This document shows positions 1 through 8,142 of a stretch of 33,944 nucleotides of DNA, piece after piece; position 1 is the stretch's first letter; every line of letters starts with the position of its first letter. A program made the position numbers and the translations under genes. Under the pieces are notes generated by a model. That model ran no database searches. It was not told where the DNA came from and was given only the letters and a program-made list of their open reading frames with translations. Source of the stretch: Oscillospiraceae bacterium (GTDB lineage Bacteria; Bacillota; Clostridia; Oscillospirales; CAG-272); NCBI GenBank assembly GCA_015064885.1, contig SVRJ01000001.1:1-33944 (forward strand). Direction: 5' to 3'.

Positions 1-104
1 CTTTGGCAGGGTTTCAAAAAGGGGCAGAGCCCCTTTTTTGACGGGTGTGCAGAGGGGGTTTCACAACCCCCTCGCCGAGGGCGTGGGGCGAGCAGCCCCA
101 CAAA

Positions 105-157
105 GGAAAGGAGTTTTATTTTATAAAATCCTTTTGGGGTGCGTGGCAGAGCCCCAC
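105..157 (+). repeat. Dispersed repeat family R2, copy 1
   Basis: A GC/AT-alternating block that starts GGAAAGGAG, passes through a TTTTATTTTATAAAA palindrome and ends in GGCAGAGCCCCAC. The same block recurs at 11938-11992 in this orientation and at 11307-11360 inverted, where it forms the outer ends of the large inverted repeat. The rest of bases 1-230 is similar low-complexity palindromic sequence (GGGGCAGAGCCCC at about 22-34) and holds no credible gene. Confidence 0.7.
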
Positions 158-168
158 AATCAAAACCG

Positions 169-210
169 CCCGGTGATAATATCGGGGTGCGGGGTGTCCC
201 CGCGTTTAAA
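169..210 (+). repeat. Dispersed palindromic repeat family R1, copy 1
   Basis: The unit reads CCCGGT, an AT stretch, ATCGGGGTG, then a GC-rich hairpin (GCGGGGTGTCCCCGC) and GTTTAAA. The same order of elements recurs at 8143-8188 and 13523-13569 on this strand and, inverted and tandemly doubled, at 7035-7148. All copies are intergenic. It resembles a REP/palindromic-unit family in size and placement; its function is not evident. Confidence 0.75.
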
Positions 211-232
211 GCCCCTTTAGGGGTTTGGGGCT
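211..232 (-). terminator. Terminator-like hairpin after the HAD phosphatase gene
   Basis: On the minus strand the stop codon of the HAD gene is followed at once by AGCCCC, AAACCCCTAAA and GGGGCT, then TTTAAA. The stem is six base pairs or more with a short T run. It overlaps the stop codon and merges with repeat copy R1, so a repeat has probably been adopted as terminator. Confidence 0.45.
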
Positions 233-1106
233 ATATTATTGTGTTAAGATTTTCTATAAGATCCCTCAGCGCATGCTCCCTATAGTCCTTCACCACTCTG
301 TCCGCCGCCGCGAGAAGCTCGGGGCAGGAGTTTGCCACCGCAACTCCGATATCGGCGTCCTCTACCATGCTAAGGTCGTTTTCGTAATTTCCGATCCCTA
401 TCGAGACGTCCGCCTTCACGTACTCCTTGATGAATTTCACCGCCTTGCCCTTCGTCGCTTCCTTGCTCTGAAATTCTATTGCGTACGGCCACGCGCGTGA
501 GGCGGCAAGCTTGTTTTGGGTGAGATCGGTGAGTATCTTCTTCTCGGGAATAAGAAAGTCCTCGTCGCCCTCCTTTTTCGGTATCCCCACTACGAATTTG
601 TATATCCTGCCCTTGAGAAAGCTGTCGAGTATACGGCTGTTGCTCTCTGTCGCCTCCTCGTTTATGCTGACGGAGGAGAAAAATTCGCTTTCGGTAGGGT
701 CGTCGCGGCTATCGTGTGAGGTGACCGAAAAGCCCCCGTCCTTCTTTATGATCTTTACCGTGTTCTCATTTGAAAAAAGAACCATGTGAGCCATCTTTTC
801 GTGCGCCTTCATATATTCAAGGCAGGGGTAAAGAGTGCTCCTGTCAAGCTCTGTGCAGTGCAGAGTCTCCCCGGTCTCAAAATCCCATATGTAGCTTCCG
901 TTAAGACCTGCAAACGGCGCGTTTATACCTACGTCGCTTGCGTATTCGCGGATAAAGCCGAGGCGTCTTCCGGATATTACGGTAAACGCTCCTCCGTTCT
1001 CGCAAAAGTATTTTAAAGCCTCCTTGTTCTCATTTGAGACCCTGCTGCGGACGGCAAGCGTTTCGTCATAGTCCGAGCAGATAAGAATGCCGCTGTACTT
1101 GCCCAT
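231..1106 (-). CDS. Cof-type HAD-superfamily phosphatase
   Basis: A 291-residue cytoplasmic hydrolase of the HAD superfamily, subclass IIB (Cof/YkrA-like), expected to dephosphorylate small phosphorylated metabolites such as sugar phosphates. Motif I is SDYDET at residues 11-16 (nucleophile D12, acid/base D14), motif II is the Ser of VISGR at about 45, motif III is a Lys in KEATKGK at 215-221. Motif IV reads GNYEND (239-244) where the family normally has GDxxND, so the first acidic metal ligand is Asn while N243 and D244 are kept. The cap domain lies at roughly residues 85-200. Length is normal for the family. An AGGAA sits upstream of the ATG. It is divergent from the glycosylase gene. Substrate cannot be told from sequence; the family call is firm. 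Confidence 0.88.
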   Translation of the reverse strand: MGKYSGILICSDYDETLAVRSRVSNENKEALKYFCENGGAFTVISGRRLGFIREYASDVGINAPFAGLNGSYIWDFETGETLHCTELDRSTLYPCLEYMKAHEKMAHMVLFSNENTVKIIKKDGGFSVTSHDSRDDPTESEFFSSVSINEEATESNSRILDSFLKGRIYKFVVGIPKKEGDEDFLIPEKKILTDLTQNKLAASRAWPYAIEFQSKEATKGKAVKFIKEYVKADVSIGIGNYENDLSMVEDADIGVAVANSCPELLAAADRVVKDYREHALRDLIENLNTII

Positions 1107-1164
1107 TTTAAAACAAATTCCTTCCCATATGTAAATAAATATATATCCTTTTTTAAAAAAAGTA

Positions 1165-1193
1165 TTGAAAATTTCATATTAAAAGTGTATAAT
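1165..1193 (+). promoter_or_regulatory. Sigma-A type promoter for the ogg operon
   Basis: TTGAAA at 1165-1170 and TATAAT at 1188-1193 are separated by 17 bp. The predicted transcript start is near 1200, about 115 nt before the ATG at 1315. This is the only good promoter seen ahead of the plus-strand run that begins with the glycosylase gene. Confidence 0.65.
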
Positions 1194-1244
1194 ATATATG
1201 TATGCCTTGACGGTGGATAAAGATATTCACCTAACGGCACAGTA

Positions 1245-1253
1245 ATTATACCA
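1245..1253 (-). promoter_or_regulatory. Possible extended -10 promoter for the HAD gene
   Basis: Read on the minus strand this is TGGTATAAT, an extended -10 element (TGn plus TATAAT). No recognisable -35 lies 17 bp upstream. It would start a leader of about 130 nt for the HAD gene and run divergently across the ogg promoter. Confidence 0.35.
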
Positions 1254-1314
1254 CAAAAGAGAAATCAGAGAGTTTAATTTTCTGTAAATTTTAAAAACAG
1301 CGAGGAGAAAAGCT

Positions 1315-2226
1315 ATGCCGGCTACCGAATACATGCTTAAGAGAAGCAATATCAATTCAAGCGTTGACGCGCGCGGAAGAGTCGTCCTCCGCGGAGTGAA
1401 TTATTTTTCTCTCACGAAGACGTTTGACTGCGGTCAGTGCTTCAGATTTGAGAACGTCGATGGCGGTGAATACGACGAGAGAGTGCGCGGTATAGCCTTC
1501 GGACGCCTTGTCGAATTCGCAAGATCGGGAGATGAATTTTACGTCATAGGAAGCACGCTCGAGGAGTATAAGAGCATATGGAGGCACTTCCTCGGCCTTG
1601 ACGTGAACTATCCGAAGATGTGCGAGGGGATACTCGGAGATAACGAGGCGTTTGCGGTGATACCTTCCGCCGAGGAATGCTCGCGCGGAATAAGGATACT
1701 CGCCCAGGACCCCTTCGAGACGCTTATCTCGTTTATCATATCGCAGAACAACAATATTCCCCGTATAAAGGGCATTATAGAACGCCTTTGCCAAGCGGTC
1801 GGCGAAAGGCGGATCGGCTTTGACGGAAGCGAGTATTATTCCTTCCCATCCGCAGAGGCTATCCTCTCGGGCGGTATCGATATGCTGAAGGATATAGGAA
1901 CAGGCTTTCGGGCAAAATACATAATAGACGCCTGCGAGAGAGTTTTTGCGCGCAGGATAGATTTCGATTACATAAGAGACTGCGAGGAGACGTCCGAATG
2001 CGTAAGGCACCTGTGCGAGATATACGGAGTCGGTGTGAAGGTGGCTTCCTGCGTTCTTCTCTTCTCTTTTGAAAAGTTTGACGCTTATCCCGAGGACGTG
2101 TGGATAAAAAAGGTGCACGCAAAGTATTTTTCCGAGGACTTCGACCCCGCCTCTCTCGGAGGCTACAGAGGACTCGTTCAGCAGTGGCTGTTCTTCTATG
2201 AAAGATATCTCGGAGGAGGAGAGTAA
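1315..2226 (+). CDS. ogg: 8-oxoguanine DNA glycosylase/AP lyase, OGG1 family
   Basis: A bifunctional base-excision repair enzyme that removes 8-oxoguanine from DNA and nicks the abasic site. The N-terminal domain includes FDCGQCFRF (37-45); SQNNNIPRI (143-151) matches the conserved helix of OGG1 proteins. The helix-hairpin-helix with the Schiff-base lysine is YGVGVKVASC (237-246, catalytic K242), followed by YPEDVWIKK with the catalytic Asp D261. At 303 residues it is the size of bacterial OGG1-like enzymes. GAGGAGAAAAGCT precedes the ATG, fixing the start. The TAA stop shares its last base with the next gene's ATG (TAATG), so the two are translationally coupled. MutM/Nth are different folds; the K/D pair here is OGG1-type. 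Confidence 0.92.
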   Translation: MPATEYMLKRSNINSSVDARGRVVLRGVNYFSLTKTFDCGQCFRFENVDGGEYDERVRGIAFGRLVEFARSGDEFYVIGSTLEEYKSIWRHFLGLDVNYPKMCEGILGDNEAFAVIPSAEECSRGIRILAQDPFETLISFIISQNNNIPRIKGIIERLCQAVGERRIGFDGSEYYSFPSAEAILSGGIDMLKDIGTGFRAKYIIDACERVFARRIDFDYIRDCEETSECVRHLCEIYGVGVKVASCVLLFSFEKFDAYPEDVWIKKVHAKYFSEDFDPASLGGYRGLVQQWLFFYERYLGGGE

Positions 2227-3548
2227 TGGTAAGGATAACCGGAATCGAAGAGAGCTCGCCTCTCCTTTCGCTCGGAGTGAGGGCGGGTGACACCCTCGTC
2301 GCTGTGAACAAAAACGAAATACGCGACGTTCTCGATTACAGATTCTATATTACAGACAGAAATATAACCCTTTCCCTCGTGAGAGAGGACGGTGAGGAGT
2401 ACGAGGTATTCCTCCGCAAGAGAGAGTACGACGACGTCGGGCTCGAATTTGAAACTCCGCTGATGGACAAGAAGCACACCTGCAAGAACAAGTGTATCTT
2501 CTGCTTTGTTGACCAGATGCCGAAGGGACTGCGCGAGACTCTGTACTTCAAGGACGACGACTCACGCTTATCCTTCCTCCACGGAAACTATATAACCCTC
2601 ACCAATATGACAGACGAGGATATAGACAGAATAATAAAAATGCATATTTCCCCGATAAATATCTCGGTGCACACCACAAATCCCGAGCTTCGGGTGAAGA
2701 TGATGAAGAACAAGAGGTCGGGTGAGGTGCTCTCATACCTTGGGAGGCTTGCCGACGCGGGAATAAGCCTGTGCACCCAGCTCGTTCTCTGCCCCGGAAT
2801 AAACGACGGCGAAGAGCTTATGAGGAGCATGCACGACCTTGTCGCTCTCTGTCCCTCTCTTATCAGCTGTGCCGCCGTACCCGTCGGAATAACCAAATTC
2901 AGAGACGGCCTCTACCCTCTGCGTACCTATACGAAGGAGGAGGCAAGGGCGGTCATAGAGACGGTAAATTCCTTCGGTGACTACTGCAAAAAGAAATACG
3001 GAAGCAGGATATTCACCGTCGCCGACGAGTTCTATCTGAAGGCGGAGATGGATATTCCGAGTGAAGAATACTACGAGGACTATCCCCAGCTCGAAAACGG
3101 AGTCGGGCTTATCCGCTCGGTGAAGGAGGACCTTCGCTATTATCTTGCGGACAGCGAGCCGTTCGAATTGAAGAAGGACAGACGCGTGCTTGCGGTCACG
3201 GGAGTTGCCGCATATCCTACCGTGTGCGAGCTTTCGGAAATGATAAAGGAAAAGGCAGACCGCCTTTGCGTTGACGTTCTCTGCGTTAAGAATGACTTTT
3301 TCGGTGAGACGGTAACTGTTGCCGGTCTTCTTACCGCAACCGATATAGAAAAAGCGGTAAAGGAGCATATAAAGAATACGGGTGCTTCTTACGATGCGCT
3401 CATAATTCCGGATGCCGCGCTGAAGGCGGACGAGGACGTTTTCCTCGACGGGGTGTCTCTCACCTCTCTTTCGGACAGGCTCGGTATCCACGCAGTAGCG
3501 GCAAAGAACGAGCCTTGTGATATGGTTTCGGCTTTTCTTTTCGGATAA
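2226..3548 (+). CDS. DUF512 family PDZ/radical-SAM protein
   Basis: A 440-residue protein of the DUF512/TIGR03279 type found in Firmicutes and cyanobacteria; reaction unknown. Residues 1-65 form a PDZ-like domain (SLGVRAGDTLVAVN). The radical-SAM cluster motif is CKNKCIFC at 86-93 (Cys 86, 90, 93), followed by FVDQMPKGLRETLYF and the conserved KDDDSRLSFLHGNY stretch, which are signatures of this family. The DUF512 region fills the C-terminal half. It overlaps the ogg stop by one base and lies two genes upstream of der, a pairing common in Clostridia, which hints at a role in ribosome or RNA maintenance (inference). No membrane segments are seen. Confidence 0.9.
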   Translation: MVRITGIEESSPLLSLGVRAGDTLVAVNKNEIRDVLDYRFYITDRNITLSLVREDGEEYEVFLRKREYDDVGLEFETPLMDKKHTCKNKCIFCFVDQMPKGLRETLYFKDDDSRLSFLHGNYITLTNMTDEDIDRIIKMHISPINISVHTTNPELRVKMMKNKRSGEVLSYLGRLADAGISLCTQLVLCPGINDGEELMRSMHDLVALCPSLISCAAVPVGITKFRDGLYPLRTYTKEEARAVIETVNSFGDYCKKKYGSRIFTVADEFYLKAEMDIPSEEYYEDYPQLENGVGLIRSVKEDLRYYLADSEPFELKKDRRVLAVTGVAAYPTVCELSEMIKEKADRLCVDVLCVKNDFFGETVTVAGLLTATDIEKAVKEHIKNTGASYDALIIPDAALKADEDVFLDGVSLTSLSDRLGIHAVAAKNEPCDMVSAFLFG

Positions 3549-3616
3549 GCCGTACAGAAACTCCGAAATACGCACGCAGAGCACTGCAAAAAATATTTTC
3601 CGAGAGGAATTGCTTT

Positions 3617-4327
3617 ATGGAACAGATATATACCATACCGATAAATGAAAAATTCGAGGCGGCACGCGACGACCACTCCTGCGGCTGCCCGGTGTGTGCC
3701 CTCTACAGAATGCTCGAGGACAGCGAGGTGGACCTTATTATGGGTGCTTCTATGATGGAGCCGGATATAAGAATACAGACGAACAAGCTCGGCTTCTGCC
3801 GCACGCACTTCGATATGATGCTCGCAAAAAAGAACAGACTCTCCTTCGCCCTGACTATGGAGAGCCATCTCGACGAGCTGCGTGAGGAGATAAGCGGTAA
3901 CTTCCTCACAAATATGATAAACCCGACGGGAAAGCCTGTCGACAGAATAAAAAAGCTGGATAGCGACTGCTACGTCTGCGAGAGGGTGGAAAGAAACTTC
4001 GCACGACTTATCAGCAACGTCATCTATATGTGGGAGGCTGACGAGGAGTTCAGAGAGAAATTCAAGGCTCAGCCGTATTTCTGCCTACCCCACTACAGAC
4101 TTCTTCTCGAGGAAGCGGAAAAGAGATTCAATAAGAAAAAACAGGCGGAGTTTATGAAGGACGCGGAGGGAGTGGTCCTTCCCTACTTCGATTCTCTTAG
4201 AGAGGATATAAAGTTCTTCTGTAAGAAGTTCGACTACAGATTCAAGGACGAGCCGTGGGGAAATTCAAAGGATTCTCCCGAAAGAGTGGTGAAATTCCTC
4301 TCGGGCGATCTTCATACGAAGATATGA
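3617..4327 (+). CDS. DUF6062-like protein with duplicated Cys/His motif
   Basis: A 236-residue soluble protein of unknown function, resembling the DUF6062 family encoded beside der in Clostridia. It contains two copies of the same pattern: CGCPVC (22-27) with FCRTHF (C61, H64), and CYVC (118-121) with FCLPHY (C156, H159). Each CxxC plus CxxH set could hold one metal ion, most simply zinc, and the two sets flank helical segments, so the protein looks like an internal duplication. The C-terminal third is charged and helical. GAGAGGAATTGCTTT precedes the ATG. Gaps to the neighbours are short (68 and 35 nt), consistent with one transcript. Function is not inferable beyond metal binding. Confidence 0.75.
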   Translation: MEQIYTIPINEKFEAARDDHSCGCPVCALYRMLEDSEVDLIMGASMMEPDIRIQTNKLGFCRTHFDMMLAKKNRLSFALTMESHLDELREEISGNFLTNMINPTGKPVDRIKKLDSDCYVCERVERNFARLISNVIYMWEADEEFREKFKAQPYFCLPHYRLLLEEAEKRFNKKKQAEFMKDAEGVVLPYFDSLREDIKFFCKKFDYRFKDEPWGNSKDSPERVVKFLSGDLHTKI

Positions 4328-4362
4328 CCAAAGCACAGCAACTGTAATGAAAGGAATATGAT

Positions 4363-5688
4363 ATGGCAAAACCGATAATCGCAATAGTAGGAAGACCGAA
4401 CGTGGGAAAGAGCACCCTCTTTAATAAGCTGATAGGCGAAAGACGCTCTATAGTAGAGGATACACCCGGCGTTACCCGTGACAGAATATACGGTGAGTGC
4501 GAGTGGAACGGCAGAAGAATGACCGTCATAGATACTGGCGGTATAGAGCCGAAAACAGATGACAATATACTTAAAAGCATGCGCCTCCAGGCTGAGATAG
4601 CAATAGAGAGCGCGGACGTCATAGTCTTTATGACAGACGTAAAGGCAGGACTTGTCGCCGACGACAGAGACATTGCCGTAATGCTCAAAAAGAGCGGAAA
4701 GCCGGTAATTCTCTGCGTAAATAAGTGCGACAGAGTCGGTCAGCCCCCGTACGAATACTATGAGTTCTTTGAGCTCGGCTACGAGGAGGACCCGATAGTT
4801 CTCTCCTCACTCCACGGAACGGGTACGGGTGACCTTCTCGACGCGGTAATAAAGAACCTCCCAAGCGAAACCGAGGAGGAAGAGGAAAACGACAGAATAA
4901 AGATAGCCGTAATAGGAAAGCCGAACGCAGGTAAGAGCTCTCTTATCAACAGAATACTCGGAAGCGACAGAATGATAGTTTCTCCCATCGCGGGCACTAC
5001 CCGTGACGCCGTAGACACGAATATAGATAATTCACACGGAAAATATACCCTCATCGATACCGCCGGTATCCGCAGAAGCGCAAAGGTAAATGACAGAATA
5101 GAAAAGTATTCTGTTCTCCGCGCGCATATGGCGGTGGAGCGTGCAGACGTGTGCTTCCTCGTTATAGACGCAACAGAGGGAATAACCGAGCAGGACGAAA
5201 AGATAGCCGGTATAGCTCACGAGACGGGCAAGCCGTGTATAATTGCCGTCAATAAGTGGGACGCCATAGAAAAGGACGGCGGCACGTACGAGGAGTACAG
5301 AAAGGATATATACAATTCACTTTCATATATGACCTATGCGCCCATGATAACTCTTTCGGCAAAGACCGGACAGCGTGTTGACAACCTCTTCGAGCTTGTC
5401 AATACCGCATACGAGCATTCCTGCCTCAGAATAGGAACGGGTGCTCTCAACGACGTTCTCAGAGAGGCTATGGAGAGAGTACAGCCGCCCAGCGATAAGG
5501 GAAAGAGACTCAAGATATACTATATGACTCAGGTGTCGGTATGCCCTCCCACGTTCGTTATTTTCTGCAATGACGTTGAGCTTTTCCACTTCTCGTACAG
5601 AAGGTATATAGAGAATACTCTGCGCACGGTGTTTGATTTTTCGGGTACTCCGATCAATATCGTAATAAGAGAAAGAGGAGAGGACTGA
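4363..5688 (+). CDS. der: Ribosome biogenesis GTPase Der (EngA)
   Basis: An essential GTPase for maturation of the 50S ribosomal subunit. Two tandem G domains are complete. The first has GRPNVGKS (10-17), DTPGVTRD (33-40), DTGG (57-60) and NKCD (120-123). The second has GKPNAGKS (185-192), GTTRD (211-215), DTAG (232-235), NKWD (297-300) and SAK (332-334). An acidic linker (EEEEEND, about 171-177) joins them, and a KH-like domain fills roughly 355-441. The length of 441 is typical. AAAGGAAT lies ahead of the ATG. All nucleotide-binding motifs are intact. Confidence 0.98.
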   Translation: MAKPIIAIVGRPNVGKSTLFNKLIGERRSIVEDTPGVTRDRIYGECEWNGRRMTVIDTGGIEPKTDDNILKSMRLQAEIAIESADVIVFMTDVKAGLVADDRDIAVMLKKSGKPVILCVNKCDRVGQPPYEYYEFFELGYEEDPIVLSSLHGTGTGDLLDAVIKNLPSETEEEEENDRIKIAVIGKPNAGKSSLINRILGSDRMIVSPIAGTTRDAVDTNIDNSHGKYTLIDTAGIRRSAKVNDRIEKYSVLRAHMAVERADVCFLVIDATEGITEQDEKIAGIAHETGKPCIIAVNKWDAIEKDGGTYEEYRKDIYNSLSYMTYAPMITLSAKTGQRVDNLFELVNTAYEHSCLRIGTGALNDVLREAMERVQPPSDKGKRLKIYYMTQVSVCPPTFVIFCNDVELFHFSYRRYIENTLRTVFDFSGTPINIVIRERGED

Positions 5689-5690
5689 TT

Positions 5691-5755
5691 TCGGGGTGGA
5701 ACCCCGAGCCCCTAAAGGGGCTTTCAACGCGGGGGTGTCCCCGCGATTAAAAAAG
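5691..5755 (+). repeat. Partial palindromic repeats between der and mnmM
   Basis: Consecutive hairpins GGGGTGGAACCCC, GCCCCTAAAGGGGC and GCGGGGGTGTCCCCGC are followed by GATTAAAAA. The last part matches the 3' half of family R1, and the CCCCTAAAGGGGCTTTCAACGCGGGG segment recurs at 13484-13503 and, inverted, near 190-227. It fills the spacer directly before the next ribosome binding site. Confidence 0.6.
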
Positions 5756-5763
5756 GAGTTTGT

Positions 5764-6315
5764 ATGATAGATCTGCTTGACCTTCATAAAATGTTTATTC
5801 TTCGTCACCTCGGTGAGGGTGACGTCTGCGCCGATTTCACTATGGGAAACGGCCACGATACCGAATTTCTCTCTAAGACGGTTGGAGAAAAAGGCCGCGT
5901 ATACGCGTTCGATATCCAGCAGGACGCTGTCGATTCAACAAGAAGGCGACTCGTCGAAAGCGGCTGCCCCGAAAACTATACGCTTATTTGCGATTCCCAC
6001 CACAACCTCAAAAACTATATAAAAGAGCCTATAAAGGCGGGAATGTTCAATCTCGGATACCTCCCCGGAGGAGATAAGTCTATAACGACCATGCGAGAAA
6101 CAACACTCCCGGCTATAGCCGCCGCAATAGAAATGCTCGGACGTGACGCCTGCCTCAACGTTGCCGTCTACCCCGGACATAAGGAGGGCGAGCTCGAGGG
6201 CGAGGAGATATGCGAGTACCTCTCTACCCTTTCAAGGCATAAGATATGCGCCACAAAGATAAAGATACTCAATTCCCCGACGTCTCCGTATTTTATACTC
6301 ATAGAGACAAAATAA
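5764..6315 (+). CDS. mnmM: YtqB/MnmM-type class I SAM methyltransferase
   Basis: A 183-residue SAM-dependent methyltransferase of the YtqB family (Pfam rRNA_methylase), whose characterised Firmicute members methylate the aminomethyl group of the wobble uridine (mnm5s2U34) in tRNA. Family signatures are DFTMGNGHDT (24-33, SAM-binding loop), AFDIQ (48-52, acidic residue for the ribose), NLGYLPGGDK (96-105) and VYPGH (135-139). The protein is full length. AAAAAAGGAGTTTGT precedes the ATG. It lies downstream of der and near truB, so tRNA modification is a plausible local theme. The family assignment is secure; the exact tRNA substrate is inferred from homologues. Confidence 0.88.
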   Translation: MIDLLDLHKMFILRHLGEGDVCADFTMGNGHDTEFLSKTVGEKGRVYAFDIQQDAVDSTRRRLVESGCPENYTLICDSHHNLKNYIKEPIKAGMFNLGYLPGGDKSITTMRETTLPAIAAAIEMLGRDACLNVAVYPGHKEGELEGEEICEYLSTLSRHKICATKIKILNSPTSPYFILIETK

Positions 6316-6334
6316 ATTTCCTCTTGGAGCAGAT

Positions 6335-7021
6335 ATGGCAAACAAAAGAGTAAAAGACAGATCCGACTCGGCAAGACACGGATACGCCAAGGGCGGAAGT
6401 GCCGAGAGATCGCAAAAGATAGGCGAAAGAACGAGAAGCACGGTAGGTGTTATTCTCATTTCGGTCATAGTGTGCGCCGCGTTTATAGGCATGGTGACGC
6501 TTTTTATAAAGCTTACGCTGAAGGACTTTTCAAAGGACGAGCCGAAAAACGTCACGGTGTATTACGGTGAGCTCTCGATAAGGACAGAGCGCAAGACGGT
6601 GTACGACGGGGCAAACGTGCGGGTAGATATGAACTGCGTGCGCGATATGCTTTCTCTCACTATGACGAGAGACGGAAAAAGGATCACCTACAGCACAAAG
6701 AGCGGTGACAAAATAGAGATTACCGTCGGCGAGAGCACCGCTACGGTAAACGGGATACTCTTTTCCCTACCGACAGAGACTCTCGACGTTAAAGGAAAGA
6801 TATTTGCGTCAGCCGACGTCGTGAACAGATTTATAAGCGATACCACGGTAGCAGTAGAGGAAAAGACGGGTACAGTCAGCGTTATTACGCTTGTGACGAG
6901 CCCGGACGACGTGTTCTTCACCCCGAAAAAGAGCGAGGAGATGGACGGAATGAACAGACCTTCATCTATTCCGAGAGATACGTCGTATAACCCTGCGGGA
7001 ACGGCACCGCAAATGCCGTGA
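6335..7021 (+). CDS. Membrane-anchored protein with copper-amine-oxidase-N-like region
   Basis: A 228-residue protein not recognised by name. A basic cytoplasmic N-terminus (1-35, rich in K, R, S) precedes one membrane helix (about 36-60), so most of the chain should lie outside. The outer part (about 72-195) carries the pattern of a copper-amine-oxidase-N-like stalk domain: beta strands, VNGILFSLP (about 134-142), then KGKIFASADVVNRFIS (about 153-168) and a final strand pair. No catalytic motif is visible. The tail after residue 200 is Pro/Ser/Asn-rich and probably disordered. TTGGAGCAGAT precedes the ATG, 19 nt after mnmM. A cell-surface or wall-associated role is an inference from topology alone. 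Confidence 0.7.
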   Translation: MANKRVKDRSDSARHGYAKGGSAERSQKIGERTRSTVGVILISVIVCAAFIGMVTLFIKLTLKDFSKDEPKNVTVYYGELSIRTERKTVYDGANVRVDMNCVRDMLSLTMTRDGKRITYSTKSGDKIEITVGESTATVNGILFSLPTETLDVKGKIFASADVVNRFISDTTVAVEEKTGTVSVITLVTSPDDVFFTPKKSEEMDGMNRPSSIPRDTSYNPAGTAPQMP

Positions 7022-7034
7022 TCTTTTCTCTTGA

Positions 7035-7148
7035 ACCCCGATAACATCACCGTGCGTTTTTAATCGCGGGGATACCCCGCACCCCGATTTCACCACCGTG
7101 CGTTTTTAATCGCGGGGATACCCCGCACCCCGATTTCATTATCGGGTG
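7035..7148 (-). repeat. Palindromic repeat family R1, tandem copy (46-bp period)
   Basis: Two units of 46 bp starting at 7048 and 7094 are identical over 45 positions. Each contains the hairpin GCGGGGATACCCCGC flanked by TTTTTAATC and ACCCCGATTTCA. Read on the minus strand the block matches copies R1 at 169, 8143 and 13523. With the flanking bases it makes up most of the 192-bp spacer between the membrane-protein gene and truB; no gene lies there. Confidence 0.8.
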
Positions 7149-7213
7149 TTTTTAAACGTAGGGCTGCTTGTCCCCTGCAAAAAAAGAAGAAAGGAATCCT
7201 TTGGTAAGGTGTT

Positions 7214-8137
7214 ATGAGCATGATACCCGACGGAATAATAGCAATAAGAAAAGCGGGAAGCACCGAGGGCAGAGGCTTTACCTCTCACGACGTTGTCGGA
7301 AGAATGAGAAGGCTCTTTATGACCCGCGCGGTCGGACATACGGGAACTCTCGACCCGATGGCGGAGGGAGTGCTCGTGGTCCTTATCGGAAGATCGACAA
7401 AGTGCGAGAGATTCCTCACCTCTGACAGTAAGGAATATATAGCAGGCCTCAGAATAGGAGTTACCACCGATACCGAGGACGTAACCGGAAGCGTGCTCAC
7501 ACGGGCGGATATTCTCCCGGGAGCGGATGATGTAAGAGAGGCGGCACTCTCCTTTCTCGGGGAGAGCGAGCAGATACCTCCGATGTACTCCGCGGTAAAG
7601 GTAGGAGGAAAAAAGCTCTACGAATATGCCAGAGAGGGCAAGGAGATAGAGCGTAAGGCGAGAAGGATAACAGTTTCCTCTATAGAATGCGAGGCGGTAA
7701 ACGAAAAAGAGGGGGAATACGTGCTCACGTGTTCTGTTTCCCCGGGAACTTATATAAGAACGCTCTGCGCCGACATAGGAAAAAAGCTCGGTGTCGGCGG
7801 CATTATGACCTCGCTCACGAGAAGCAGGGCGGGAGGCTTTACTCTCGACGACTGCGTTACTCTTGAGGAGCTGGAGGCTCTTTCGTACGAGGAGAGGATA
7901 GAGAGGCTTATTCCGCCCGAGAAGGTTCTTTTGGGTGAGAGGTTGACCCTTCCGAAATTTTACGAGAGGCTTTACCTTTCGGGATGTGAGATATATCAGA
8001 AGAAGATAAAGACCGACTTTCCCACAGGCTCGCACGTGCTTGTTTTTGGGGAGGATGGGAGGTTTCTTTCCTACGGAACGGTGAAGGACTTCCCGGGGGG
8101 AAGCGCAATAAAGAGCGAGATACTTTTCAGTGTATAA
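7214..8137 (+). CDS. truB: tRNA pseudouridine(55) synthase TruB
   Basis: Converts U55 of the T-loop of tRNAs to pseudouridine. The catalytic motif is GHTGTLDPMAEGVL (41-54) with the nucleophile D47. Further family signatures are the KxYEYAR-like stretch (KLYEYAREGK, about 134-143), SPGTYIRTLCADIG (about 178-191) and LTRSRAGGFTLDDC (about 205-218). At 307 residues it has the usual size, with a short C-terminal domain. TAAGGTGTT precedes the ATG. It is separated from the upstream genes by the R1 tandem repeat and ends shortly before repeat R1 and a bidirectional terminator, so it closes the plus-strand housekeeping run. Confidence 0.96.
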   Translation: MSMIPDGIIAIRKAGSTEGRGFTSHDVVGRMRRLFMTRAVGHTGTLDPMAEGVLVVLIGRSTKCERFLTSDSKEYIAGLRIGVTTDTEDVTGSVLTRADILPGADDVREAALSFLGESEQIPPMYSAVKVGGKKLYEYAREGKEIERKARRITVSSIECEAVNEKEGEYVLTCSVSPGTYIRTLCADIGKKLGVGGIMTSLTRSRAGGFTLDDCVTLEELEALSYEERIERLIPPEKVLLGERLTLPKFYERLYLSGCEIYQKKIKTDFPTGSHVLVFGEDGRFLSYGTVKDFPGGSAIKSEILFSV

Positions 8138-8142
8138 AAACA

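Noticed and set aside
38-220. A 60-codon frame at the left edge
   Set aside because: It is read through palindromic repeats R2 and R1 and has no support as a protein.
1013-1240. A 75-codon minus-strand frame covering the spacer between the HAD and ogg genes
   Set aside because: It crosses the ogg promoter, overlaps the HAD start in another frame and has no ribosome binding site.
2733-3584. A 283-codon minus-strand frame opposite the DUF512 gene
   Set aside because: Antisense shadow in codon-biased sequence; no recognisable motif and no ribosome binding site.
7048-7139. CRISPR-like reading of the 46-bp tandem units
   Set aside because: Only two units with no spacers between them; they are copies of the dispersed R1 repeat.
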